In this document: positions 15,845 to 23,790 of the stretch, in pieces
Layout: every line of letters starts with the position of its first letter
How positions within the stretch are numbered: the first letter of the stretch is position 1
From: Actinomycetes bacterium
Lineage (GTDB): Bacteria; Actinomycetota; Actinomycetes; Actinomycetales; Microbacteriaceae
Length of the DNA: 64,000 bases
Reading direction: 5' to 3'
Assembly (NCBI GenBank): GCA_023386365.1
Contig: JAEWJX010000079.1
Coordinates: 6,868 to 70,867 of the forward strand
Notes under the pieces: model-generated
Database searches by the model: none
What the model was told of the DNA's origin: nothing
What the model saw: only the letters and a program-made list of their open reading frames with translations
Program-made: the position numbers and the translations under genes

Positions 15845-16845
15845 CAGAGCACCTCCCCCATCGCATCGCGCGAGACGGGCTGCGTCGCCGCAACCGCATC
15901 CGCGGGTGTTGTCGCCGCACGACGCCGCGCCCGGAGACGCGGATCGGCGAGGTCGTTGAGGCTCTCGCCGATGAGCGTCACACCCAGAACCACGAAGACG
16001 ATCGCGAGACCCGGGTATACCGACGTCCACCAGATGCCGCTCGTGACGTCGGCGATCGCCTTGTTGAGGTCATAGCCCCACTCGGCGGCGGAGGTCGGCT
16101 GGATACCGAAGCCGAGGAAGCCGAGGCCCGCGAGGGTGAGGATCGCCTCGGAACTGTTGAGCGTGAAGATCAGTGGCAGCGTGCGCGTCGAGTTGCGGAA
16201 GACGTGACGGAACATGATGCGCGGCGTCTTCGCGCCGATCACCCGAGCTGACTCGACGAACGCCTCCGACTTGACCCGGATCGTCTCCGAGCGGATCACG
16301 CGGAAGTACTGCGGAATGAAGACGACGGTGATCGAGACCGCGGCAGCCATCACACCGCCCCAGAGGTTCGACTGACCGCCGCTGATGACGATCGCGGCGA
16401 CGATCGCCAGAAGCAGTGTGGGGAACGCGAACACGGCATCCGCGATCACGACGGCGACACGGTCGATCCAGCCTCCGACGTAGCCCGACAACAGACCGAG
16501 GAGGATGCCGACGAAGATCGACAGGATCACGGCGACCACGATCACCAGGAAGGCGGTCTGGGCGCCCCAGATCACGCGCGAAAGCACGTCGTATCCGCCG
16601 ACGGTGGTGCCGAACCAGTGCTCGGCACTCGGAGGCTGCTGCGCCCCGAAGAGTCCGCTCTCGCCCCGCAGCTGCGAGAAACCATACGGTGCGATCCACG
16701 GCGCGAACGCGGCGGTCAACAGGAATATGCCGGTGATCACGAGACCCGTGATGAGCATCCCGCGCTGCCAGCCCACCGACTGACGCAGCTGGTGGACGAC
16801 GGGAAGTTTGCCGAGCACCGATCGGATCGTGCGCTTCTGGGCCAT
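15844..16845 (-). CDS. ABC transporter permease (DppC/OppC type)
   Basis: A 333-residue permease with an N-terminal leading helix (about 31-51), a periplasmic segment and five further helices. The EAA-like loop contacting the ATPase is VESARVIGAKTPRIMFRHVF. The periplasmic HWFGTTVGGYDVLSRVIWGA element is characteristic of OppC-type subunits. The start overlaps the upstream permease stop by one base, and its own stop overlaps the dual ATPase start by one base. It imports oligopeptides or another amide-type ligand together with the partner permease. Confidence 0.94.
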   Translation of the reverse strand: MAQKRTIRSVLGKLPVVHQLRQSVGWQRGMLITGLVITGIFLLTAAFAPWIAPYGFSQLRGESGLFGAQQPPSAEHWFGTTVGGYDVLSRVIWGAQTAFLVIVVAVILSIFVGILLGLLSGYVGGWIDRVAVVIADAVFAFPTLLLAIVAAIVISGGQSNLWGGVMAAAVSITVVFIPQYFRVIRSETIRVKSEAFVESARVIGAKTPRIMFRHVFRNSTRTLPLIFTLNSSEAILTLAGLGFLGFGIQPTSAAEWGYDLNKAIADVTSGIWWTSVYPGLAIVFVVLGVTLIGESLNDLADPRLRARRRAATTPADAVAATQPVSRDAMGEVL

Positions 16846-17936
16846 CAGTACCTCACCCGGGGATCGATGAGCGCCGCAATGATGTCGACGATGAAGTTGG
16901 TGAGCGCGACCACGACGGCAAGCAGCGCGACGATGCCCTGCACGGCCACGAAGTCACGCGCCGAGAGGTAGTGCGTGAGCTGGAACCCGAGCCCCTGCCA
17001 CTCGAACGTGGTCTCGGTGAGCACCGCACCGCCGAGCAACAGGGCGATCTGCAACCCGATGACCGTGATGATCGGGATGAGCGCCGGCTTGTAGGCGTGC
17101 TTGCGAACGAGACGGTACTCGGTCACTCCGCGGCTGCGAGCGGCATCCACGTATGGCATCGACAGCGTGCCGATGACGTTGGTGCGGACCAGGCGAAGGA
17201 AGATGCCCGCCGTCAGCAGGCCGAGCGTGATGCCCGGCAGGATGGCGTGCTGCAGCACGTCCGAGATGTACGCGGGGTTGCCGGAGCGGATCGCATCGAT
17301 GAGATAGATGCCGGTCGCGCCATCCATCCGCCCCAGAGCCAACTCGGTTCGCACACTCGCACGACCCGACACCGGGAGCCAGCCCAGCCACACCGAGAAG
17401 ACGAGCTTGAACAGCAGGCCGCTGAAGAACACAGGCGTGGCGTAGCAGAGGATCGCGAAGATGCGCAGTGCCGCATCGCCCCAACGGTCGCGGATCGCCG
17501 CGGCGACCATGCCGAGCGGGATACCGATGATGAACGCCACGATGAGGGCGTAGATCGCGAGTTCGAGGGTGGCCGCGCCATAGCGGAAGAGGATGTCGAC
17601 CACCGGCTGGTTGTCGGTGAGCGTCGTGCCGAAGTTGCCGGTGAAGACCTGACCCAGGTACTCCAGGTACTGCACGATGATCGGCCGGTCGAAACCCGCC
17701 TCCGCGCGACGCTGTGCGAGTTCCTCAGCACCGAGACGGCCGCCGAGTGCAGCCGTGATCGGGTCGCCGATCAGCCGCATGAAGATGAAGACCATCGTCA
17801 CGAGGATGAAGACGGTCGGGAAGATAAGGAGGAACCGGACGAAGAGATAGCGTCCGAGCGATCCGCCGACTTTGCGGCGCCGTCGTGACGCCGATGTCGG
17901 CGCTCCGGGCGCCGGCGCTGTGGCCGTCGTCGTCAT
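16845..17936 (-). CDS. ABC transporter permease (DppB/OppB type)
   Basis: A 363-residue permease. A basic/Ala-rich cytoplasmic N-terminus precedes the first helix (about 27-49). The family pattern FMRLIGDPITAALGG, a long periplasmic region and a C-terminal half with the ATPase-contact loop DAARSRGVTEYRLVRKHAYK and helices to the C-terminus follow. It pairs with the OppC-type subunit. It is separated from the binding-protein gene by 102 bases containing a strong hairpin, which would allow more binding protein than permease to be made. Confidence 0.94.
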   Translation of the reverse strand: MTTTATAPAPGAPTSASRRRRKVGGSLGRYLFVRFLLIFPTVFILVTMVFIFMRLIGDPITAALGGRLGAEELAQRRAEAGFDRPIIVQYLEYLGQVFTGNFGTTLTDNQPVVDILFRYGAATLELAIYALIVAFIIGIPLGMVAAAIRDRWGDAALRIFAILCYATPVFFSGLLFKLVFSVWLGWLPVSGRASVRTELALGRMDGATGIYLIDAIRSGNPAYISDVLQHAILPGITLGLLTAGIFLRLVRTNVIGTLSMPYVDAARSRGVTEYRLVRKHAYKPALIPIITVIGLQIALLLGGAVLTETTFEWQGLGFQLTHYLSARDFVAVQGIVALLAVVVALTNFIVDIIAALIDPRVRY

Positions 17937-17970
17937 AGAGATGAGTTGCCTGTCTGTCTTTCAGCAACGG

Positions 17971-18002
17971 GCGGTGGGGCGACCCGGGGGCCGCCCCACC
18001 GC
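17971..18002. other. Intercistronic hairpin between binding-protein and permease genes
   Basis: A perfect 11-bp GC-rich stem (17971-17981 with 17992-18002) with a 10-base loop. There is no U tract on either strand, so it is more likely a partial attenuator or 3'-end protector of the binding-protein message than a full terminator. Confidence 0.6.
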
Positions 18003-18038
18003 TCGTGGAGTGCTACCTGTCTACTACGTTCTGCTCGA

Positions 18039-19655
18039 TCAGCGGGTGATCGAAGCGAAGCGCAGCTTGAACGACGCGTCGAGCACGACGCCGTTGACGT
18101 CCGCACCGGCGACCGCGACCTGCGCGCCCTGCAGGAGCGGGACCGTCGAGAGCTGCTCGGCGACCATGTCCTGGATCTGCTCGATGAGCGCGGTGCGCTC
18201 CGCGGCATCCGGGGTGACAGCCTGCTTCAGGATGGCGTCGTTGACGGCCTGGTCCGAGAAGTGGTTACCGAGGAAGTTCTCCGTGAGGAAGAACGGCGTC
18301 AGGTAGTTGTCGGCGTCCGAGTAGTCCGGGAACCAGCCGAGCTGGTACGCGGGGTAGACATCCGACGTGCGGTCCTCCGAGTACTGGACCCACTCGGTCG
18401 ACTGCAGGTCGACCGAGAACAGGCCGTCAGCCTCGAGCTGGTCCTTGATCATCGCGTACTCGTCGCCGGACGACGGGCCGTAGTGGTCGGGGCTGAACTG
18501 CAGGCTCAGCTTCACCGGGGTGGCGACGCCGGCGGCCTCGAGGGTCTCCTTGGCCTTCGCCGCGTCGGGACCACCCTCACCATCGCCGTAGAGGCCCTTG
18601 AGCGACTCGGTCGCACCGGCGAAGCCCTCGGGAACGTAGGAGTACAGGGGCGTGTAGGTGCCCTTGTAGACCTGCTCCGAGATGGCGTCGCGGTCGATCA
18701 GGTCGGCCAGCGCCTGACGCACGGCGAGAGCCTTGGCCGGGTCGGCCTCCGGCGTCGTCGCACCGTACGGCTGCGTGTTGAAGTTGAACACGATGTAGCG
18801 GATCTCTCCACCGGGGCCGTCGATGACCTGGACGTCGTCGTTGCCACGCAGATCGTCGACATCGGTCGCCGACAGGCTGCGGTACGCCACGTCGATGTCG
18901 CCCTTCTCGACCTCGAGCTTGAGGTTGGAGGACTCGGCGTAGTAGTTGAGAATCACGCTGTCGTTCGACGCGGCGTCGATGAGGCCCTTGTACTCGTCGT
19001 TCGGCGCGAACTCGACCACGTTGTTGAAGTCGTAGTCGGTGATGACGTACGGACCACCGAAGGCGTTGGCCTTCACGATGTCGGCGTCCGGGGTGAGCGC
19101 GTCAGCCGAGAAGGACTCCTCGTCGACGATCGCACCCGGGAAGCTGGTGAGGATGAACGGGAAGACCTGGTCGTTCTCGGTCTTCAGGTGGAAGACGACC
19201 GTGGTGTCGTCGACCGCTTCGACGGTGTCGAGGTTGTAGAGAAGGCTCGAGGCGCCGTTCGGGTCTGCGATCGCGATGTTGCGCTCGAAGGAGAACACCA
19301 CATCCGAGGAGGTGAGGTCGTTGCCGTTGGCCCACTTGAGGCCGGCGGGCAGGGTGACCGTGTACTCGCTCGGCGACGTGAACTCCGCCGACTCGGCGAG
19401 GTCGGGCACGACGTCGGTCGAGTTGTAGTCGGTGTTCACGAGGTACGGGAAGACCTGGGTCTGAACGGCGAGCGAGCCGTTGTCGTACGAACCGGCCGGG
19501 TCGAGCGTGGTGACCTTGTCGGTGGTGCCGACGATGATGACGTTGTCGCCACCGGCGTCGGACGAGCCGGTCGCGCAACCGGCAAGAACCAGCCCGGCCG
19601 CGACCGGGATGGTGACCGCGGCCAGCAGGCGCGGCGTGCGAGAGACGGATGCCAT
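18039..19655 (-). CDS. ABC transporter substrate-binding lipoprotein (SBP_bac_5 type)
   Basis: A 538-residue extracytoplasmic solute receptor. The signal peptide ends in GLVLAGC with Cys27 lipidated, followed by a Gly/Ser/Asp linker. The mature protein has the order typical of family 5 binding proteins: an early TTDKVTTLDPAGSYDNGS segment, WANGNDLTSSDVVFSFER near residue 120, and late GWFPDYSDADNYLTPFFL. Family members bind peptides, nickel complexes or opines; the ligand here is unknown. ATG 19655 is chosen. An in-frame ATG five codons upstream directly abuts AGAGGA and is less suitable. It is the first gene of the operon. Confidence 0.93.
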   Translation of the reverse strand: MASVSRTPRLLAAVTIPVAAGLVLAGCATGSSDAGGDNVIIVGTTDKVTTLDPAGSYDNGSLAVQTQVFPYLVNTDYNSTDVVPDLAESAEFTSPSEYTVTLPAGLKWANGNDLTSSDVVFSFERNIAIADPNGASSLLYNLDTVEAVDDTTVVFHLKTENDQVFPFILTSFPGAIVDEESFSADALTPDADIVKANAFGGPYVITDYDFNNVVEFAPNDEYKGLIDAASNDSVILNYYAESSNLKLEVEKGDIDVAYRSLSATDVDDLRGNDDVQVIDGPGGEIRYIVFNFNTQPYGATTPEADPAKALAVRQALADLIDRDAISEQVYKGTYTPLYSYVPEGFAGATESLKGLYGDGEGGPDAAKAKETLEAAGVATPVKLSLQFSPDHYGPSSGDEYAMIKDQLEADGLFSVDLQSTEWVQYSEDRTSDVYPAYQLGWFPDYSDADNYLTPFFLTENFLGNHFSDQAVNDAILKQAVTPDAAERTALIEQIQDMVAEQLSTVPLLQGAQVAVAGADVNGVVLDASFKLRFASITR

Positions 19656-19692
19656 ATCCGTGTACCCCATTCCTCTGTTATGTGCAGGAGTC

Positions 19693-19728
19693 CGCACGGC
19701 CGAGCGGCCGTGCGCGACCTACAAGGTC
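19693..19728. promoter_or_regulatory. Two adjacent inverted repeats in the leader of the ABC operon
   Basis: CGCACGGCC-GAGC-GGCCGTGCG (19693-19714, perfect 9-bp arms) is immediately followed by GACCT-ACA-AGGTC (19716-19728). Both lie 38-73 bases upstream of the binding-protein ATG. Either could be an operator or an mRNA leader structure. Confidence 0.5.
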
Positions 19729-19777
19729 TAGCACAGGCGCGAGGCACCCCTCGTTCCGGGCACCCTGCCGGTGCGTT

Positions 19778-19806
19778 TATTTACTGCATCGAAATGTTTC
19801 ACGCAA
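19778..19806 (-). promoter_or_regulatory. Candidate promoter of the peptide-type ABC operon
   Basis: On the minus strand TTGCGT (19801-19806) and TAAATA (19778-19783) are separated by 17 bases in an unusually AT-rich patch. The -10 is a weak match. GAAACATTTC (19791-19800), an imperfectly symmetric motif, lies in the spacer. Confidence 0.35.
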
Positions 19807-19860
19807 CGAAGCTGCGCGAGCGCCCGGTAGATGCAGATTCATGAAGCAGGTGCGCAACAA

Positions 19861-21750
19861 TCACTCGCCGCGGAGTTCGCGCCGTTCGCTCTCGAGAGCG
19901 GCCGATTCCCGACTCAGCGCCGCCTCGCGCGCCTGATCGCCGTCGGACCGCGCGCGCTGCATCGCCCCCAACACCTCGCTCTTGCGGCGGAGCAGATCGC
20001 GGTCGACGAGGGACGTGACGACGCCCACGCAGTAGGTGGCGAGCTGTTCCTTGCGTTCCGGGATGGGGGCGACCCCGAGCTGCGTCACGAAGGTGCCGAA
20101 TCCTGTGGGTACGTCGTCCGCCACACGCTGCAACCACTCCGGCGTCGTCAGGTGGTCGAGGTTGGCCCGCACGGCGTCGCGCACGATCGCCAAGGTGGCA
20201 TTGGTGAAACGCGCCTCCACCGCTTTGCCCACCAGACTGGCGCCGACGGCCTCCGGGTACTGCAGGATCGCCATCAGGGCGTCCCGCTCCATGCGGGTGA
20301 CCGGGTCGGTCGGCAGCTCGGTGAGGTTCGCCCCGCGCGGCGGCGGCGGCTCGACGGGCTCGTCCCCCGGCCGGCGCGACGCGGGCTCGGCGCGTGGCTC
20401 GGCGCGCTGTGCCGTGTTGGCCGCACTCGTGACCGCGCGACCCACCTCGCCCGGATCCATCCCGAGCCACCCCGCCAGGTTGCGCACGTACCCGACGCTG
20501 AGCGCGCGATCGCGGATGCCCGCAACCACCGGCGCCGATGCACGCAGCGCCGCCACACGACCCTCGACGGTCTCGAGGTCGTGCCCGGCGAGACGCCGAC
20601 GGATCATGAACTCGAACATCGGCTTGCGTGTGGCGATCAGCTGGCGGACGGCCTCGTCGCCGCGGTGGATGCGCAGGTCACACGGGTCGAGGTTGTCGGG
20701 CGCGACAGCGACGAAGGTCTGTGCCGCGAACCGCTGCTCCTCGGCGAAGGCGCGGCTCGCCGCGCGCTGGCCCGCCTCATCCGGGTCGAAGGTGAAGACC
20801 ACCTCGCCCGTCGAGGAGGCGTCCGCGTTCTCGACGTCGCCCAGCACACGCCGCACCACCTTGATGTGGTCGACGCCGAACGCCGTGCCGCAGGTGGCCA
20901 CCGCGGTCGTGACACCCGCGAGGTGGCACGCCATCACGTCCGTGTAGCCCTCCACGATCACCACCTGCTTGCCCTTGGCGATGTCGCGGCGCGCAAGGTC
21001 GAGACCGTAGAGCACCTGGCTCTTGTGGAAGACCAGCGTCTCCGGGGTGTTCAGGTACTTCGGGCCCTGGTCGTCGTCGAACAGCTTGCGCGCGCCGAAG
21101 CCGACCGTCTGCCCGGTGACGTCGCGGATGGGCCAGATCACCCGGCCACGGAAGCGGTCGTACGTGTTGCCGCGCTCCCCCGTGGAGAGCAGACCCGCCG
21201 CCGTGAGCTCGTCGGCCGAGAACCCCTGCCGCGTGAGGGCGTTCTTGAGGGCGTCGAACGACTTCGGCGCGTACCCGACGCCGAAACGCTCCGCCGCCGC
21301 CTGGTCGAAGCCGCGGCTGCCGAGGAAGTCACGGCCCGGCTGGGCGCCCGGCTCGGCGAGCTGCTCGCGGAAGAACTTCTCCGCGGCCCCGTTCGCCGCG
21401 AGCAGGCGGGCACGGTTGCCATGATCGGATGCCGGACCCGAGCCGTCTTCGTAGTGCAACTCGATACCGACCCGCCCCGCCATCCGCTCCACGGCCTCCT
21501 GGAAGGAGACGTGGTCCATCCGCTGCAGGAAGGTGAAGACGTCGCCGTCCTCCCCGCACCCGAAGCAGTGGTAGCGCCCCACCTGCGGACGCACGTGGAA
21601 ACTGGGGCTGCGCTCCTCGTGGAACGGGCACAGGCCCTTCAGCGAGCCGACACCGGCGGACTTGAGGGTCACGTAGTCGCCGACCACATCCGCGATGTTC
21701 ACGCGGGACCGGACCTCGTCGATGTCGCTTCTGCGAATGAGGCCGGGCAT
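19861..21750 (-). CDS. dnaG: DNA primase
   Basis: A 629-residue replication primase. The N-terminal zinc-binding domain has CPFHEE and CFGCGEDGD (CHCC ligands, about 40-65). The TOPRIM catalytic core contains VVIVEGYTDVMACHLAG (catalytic Glu) and the acidic FTFDPDEAGQRA. A Pro/Arg-rich linker (about 430-470) leads to the helicase-interacting C-terminal domain. ATG 21750 fits the family start MPGLIRRSDIDEVR and has a TAGAAT -10 7 bases before it. Neighbours dgt and dus are conserved companions in actinobacteria, here separated by one opposite-strand gene. Confidence 0.97.
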   Translation of the reverse strand: MPGLIRRSDIDEVRSRVNIADVVGDYVTLKSAGVGSLKGLCPFHEERSPSFHVRPQVGRYHCFGCGEDGDVFTFLQRMDHVSFQEAVERMAGRVGIELHYEDGSGPASDHGNRARLLAANGAAEKFFREQLAEPGAQPGRDFLGSRGFDQAAAERFGVGYAPKSFDALKNALTRQGFSADELTAAGLLSTGERGNTYDRFRGRVIWPIRDVTGQTVGFGARKLFDDDQGPKYLNTPETLVFHKSQVLYGLDLARRDIAKGKQVVIVEGYTDVMACHLAGVTTAVATCGTAFGVDHIKVVRRVLGDVENADASSTGEVVFTFDPDEAGQRAASRAFAEEQRFAAQTFVAVAPDNLDPCDLRIHRGDEAVRQLIATRKPMFEFMIRRRLAGHDLETVEGRVAALRASAPVVAGIRDRALSVGYVRNLAGWLGMDPGEVGRAVTSAANTAQRAEPRAEPASRRPGDEPVEPPPPRGANLTELPTDPVTRMERDALMAILQYPEAVGASLVGKAVEARFTNATLAIVRDAVRANLDHLTTPEWLQRVADDVPTGFGTFVTQLGVAPIPERKEQLATYCVGVVTSLVDRDLLRRKSEVLGAMQRARSDGDQAREAALSRESAALESERRELRGE

Positions 21751-21757
21751 GAGAGCG

Positions 21758-21763
21758 ATTCTA
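21758..21763 (-). promoter_or_regulatory. -10 hexamer of a leaderless promoter for dnaG
   Basis: TAGAAT on the minus strand ends 7 bases before the dnaG ATG. Confidence 0.5.
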
Positions 21764-21840
21764 GGAGCGCGGAGGCCCCCGCGCCCGACGCCCCTCACAG
21801 ACGCGGCGGACGCCGGGGGTCACACGCCGACCACATGCGT

Positions 21841-21846
21841 TATCTT
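21841..21846 (+). promoter_or_regulatory. -10 hexamer of a leaderless promoter for the DUF4386-like gene
   Basis: TATCTT ends 7 bases before ATG 21854. Together with the dnaG -10 it forms a divergent promoter region of about 100 bp. Confidence 0.45.
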
Positions 21847-21853
21847 CGGCGGC

Positions 21854-22522
21854 ATGTCCCCCCACCTGACCCTGGCGATCCTGCTGATCGCGGTACCCGT
21901 CGCCTTCAATCTCGCGTACGGGCTCCTGGCGTGGCGCTTCTCGTACCCGGGGATCCTGCGCCGCCCCACGGCCGAGATCCTGGAGCGCTTCCACGCCGGC
22001 GGCAGCGGCCTCCGACTGCTCTGGTGGTTCTTCGCCCTCACCGCGCTGGCCTTCCTGCCGATCCCGGTGCTCGCCGCCGAACTGGTGCCCGACCGCGCCG
22101 TCGCCACCCTCGGCCTCGTCGTCGGCGTGGTCGCCGCGCTCGTCCAGGGTCTCGGCCTCATCCGATGGGTGTTCCTCGTCCCGCACCTGGCACGCGAGTC
22201 CCAGGCCGGCGCCGACCCACGGACCGTCGACCTCGTGTTCCAGTCATTCCATCGCTACCTCGGCGTGGCCGTAGGCGAGCACCTCGGCTACCTCGGGACG
22301 GGCGCATGGACGATCCTGATCGCCCTCGGAGCGGCGCCCCTGCTCCCAGCGTGGCTCGTGATCTCCGGCGTGGTGATCGGCCTCATGCTGCTCGTCGGCG
22401 CGCTCGAGTTCGTCGGCCCGTTCGAGGAACGCGGATGGGCGTTCGCGGGCATCCTCGTGCCGGTCGCCTACGTGCTGTGGTCGCTCTGGCTCATCGCCCT
22501 CGGCGTGCTGCTGCTGACCTGA
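21854..22522 (+). CDS. DUF4386-like six-helix membrane protein
   Basis: A 222-residue integral membrane protein with about six helices. The central loop (SFHRYLGVAVGEHLGYLGT) and overall length resemble DUF4386, whose function is unknown. ATG 21854 is supported by a close upstream -10; the longer open frame upstream has no start signal. It is the only plus-strand gene between dgt and dnaG, converging with dgt (2 bases apart). That suggests insertion into an otherwise same-strand replication and nucleotide block. Confidence 0.75.
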   Translation: MSPHLTLAILLIAVPVAFNLAYGLLAWRFSYPGILRRPTAEILERFHAGGSGLRLLWWFFALTALAFLPIPVLAAELVPDRAVATLGLVVGVVAALVQGLGLIRWVFLVPHLARESQAGADPRTVDLVFQSFHRYLGVAVGEHLGYLGTGAWTILIALGAAPLLPAWLVISGVVIGLMLLVGALEFVGPFEERGWAFAGILVPVAYVLWSLWLIALGVLLLT

Positions 22523-22524
22523 CG

Positions 22525-23790
22525 TCAGGACGCGAGGCGCTCGTGCCAGGTGTTCGCCGACGGGTCGGTGAGGGATGCCACCTGATCGACCACCACACGC
22601 TTGCGGGCGGTGTCGTCGGGCGCGGCCGCGAAGTCGCCCGCGAAGCCCACATCGAGGTGCGACGGGTCGGCCCACAACGCATCCGCCAACTCGGTGAGCA
22701 CCTCACGCTGGCGCGCGTAGATCGGCTTGCGCGCGTTCGTCGACATCACGTTCGCGGCCACGATGCCCTTCAGCACCGCGATCTCGGCGCGCGTCTCGAG
22801 CGGCACCACCACATCCGCGCCGAAACGCACCAGCGCCGTCTGCGGGTACGCGTCGCGCGTGGCGCGAACCGCCTCGGCCGAGAACCGACCGATGAGTTGC
22901 GACGTGAGGTTCTTGAGGCGCGCGAGGTCGCGTCGCGAGCCGTCCCAGGTGTCGACCCAGTCCGGGAGGCTGTCGAGCCGATCGAACGCGGCGATCAGTG
23001 TGTCGTGGTCGAGCTCACCGCCGATCCACTCCACCATGCTGTCGACCAGGGCGTCGTGATTCACCCGGGCCGACAGGGCGCGCACGTCGAGGTAGCCGGT
23101 GATGATCGCATCCTCCAGGTCGTGCACCGAGTAGGCGATGTCGTCGGAGAGATCCATCACCTGCGCCTCGATGCACCGCACCCGCGGCGGAGCCCCCGCG
23201 CGCAGCCAGACGAAGGCGGGCGTGTCGTCGGCGTAGAACCCGAACTTGCTGCGGCCCGACGGGTCGGGGATGCCCTCCTGCTCGGGCCACGGGTACTTGC
23301 AGCTGGCGTCCAAGCTCGCACGGGTGAGATTGAGCCCGAACGCCCGGCCGTCTGCGTCGAAAACCTTCGGCTCGAGCCGCGTCAGAAGACGCAGCGTCTG
23401 CGCGTTGCCCTCGAAGCCACCAATGTCGCTCGCCCAGTCGTTGAGCGCCCGCTCGCCGTTGTGCCCGTACGGCGGATGCCCGAGATCGTGCGCGAGGCAT
23501 GCGGTGTCGACCACATCCGGGTCGAGATCCAGGTTCACCGCCAGCTCGCGACCCACCTGCGCCACCTCGAGCGAATGGGTGAGACGGTTGCGGGCGAAGT
23601 CGAGACCTGCGGTCGGCGACAGCACCTGCGTCTTCACCGCCAGTCGTCGCAGCGCGCTCGAGTGCAGGATGCGCGCCCGATCGCGCGCGAAATCGCTGCG
23701 GCGGGTCGAATGCTGCTCCGGGAGCATCCGCTCCGCGTCGGCGTCGCCGTATCCCGGGGCGAGCACGGCGCCCGGCGACCGGTCAGCCAC
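22525..23790 (-). CDS. dgt: Deoxyguanosinetriphosphate triphosphohydrolase-like protein
   Basis: A 421-residue HD-superfamily dNTP triphosphohydrolase that cleaves dGTP (or other dNTPs) to the nucleoside and triphosphate. Motifs: RNRLTHSLEVAQVGRELA, the metal-binding AHDLGHPPYGHNGE, and MDLSDDIAYSVHDLEDAI. The GTG start at 23790 (VADRSPGAVLAPGYGDADAE) lies inside the last codons of dus, an 8-base overlap, so translation is coupled. The ATG further in would remove the conserved N-terminus. It balances dNTP pools next to dnaG. Confidence 0.93.
   Translation of the reverse strand: MADRSPGAVLAPGYGDADAERMLPEQHSTRRSDFARDRARILHSSALRRLAVKTQVLSPTAGLDFARNRLTHSLEVAQVGRELAVNLDLDPDVVDTACLAHDLGHPPYGHNGERALNDWASDIGGFEGNAQTLRLLTRLEPKVFDADGRAFGLNLTRASLDASCKYPWPEQEGIPDPSGRSKFGFYADDTPAFVWLRAGAPPRVRCIEAQVMDLSDDIAYSVHDLEDAIITGYLDVRALSARVNHDALVDSMVEWIGGELDHDTLIAAFDRLDSLPDWVDTWDGSRRDLARLKNLTSQLIGRFSAEAVRATRDAYPQTALVRFGADVVVPLETRAEIAVLKGIVAANVMSTNARKPIYARQREVLTELADALWADPSHLDVGFAGDFAAAPDDTARKRVVVDQVASLTDPSANTWHERLAS

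Noticed and set aside
17971..18002. Intrinsic terminator after the binding-protein gene
   Set aside because: No U tract on either strand, and the permease genes downstream need read-through; kept as a hairpin of uncertain role.
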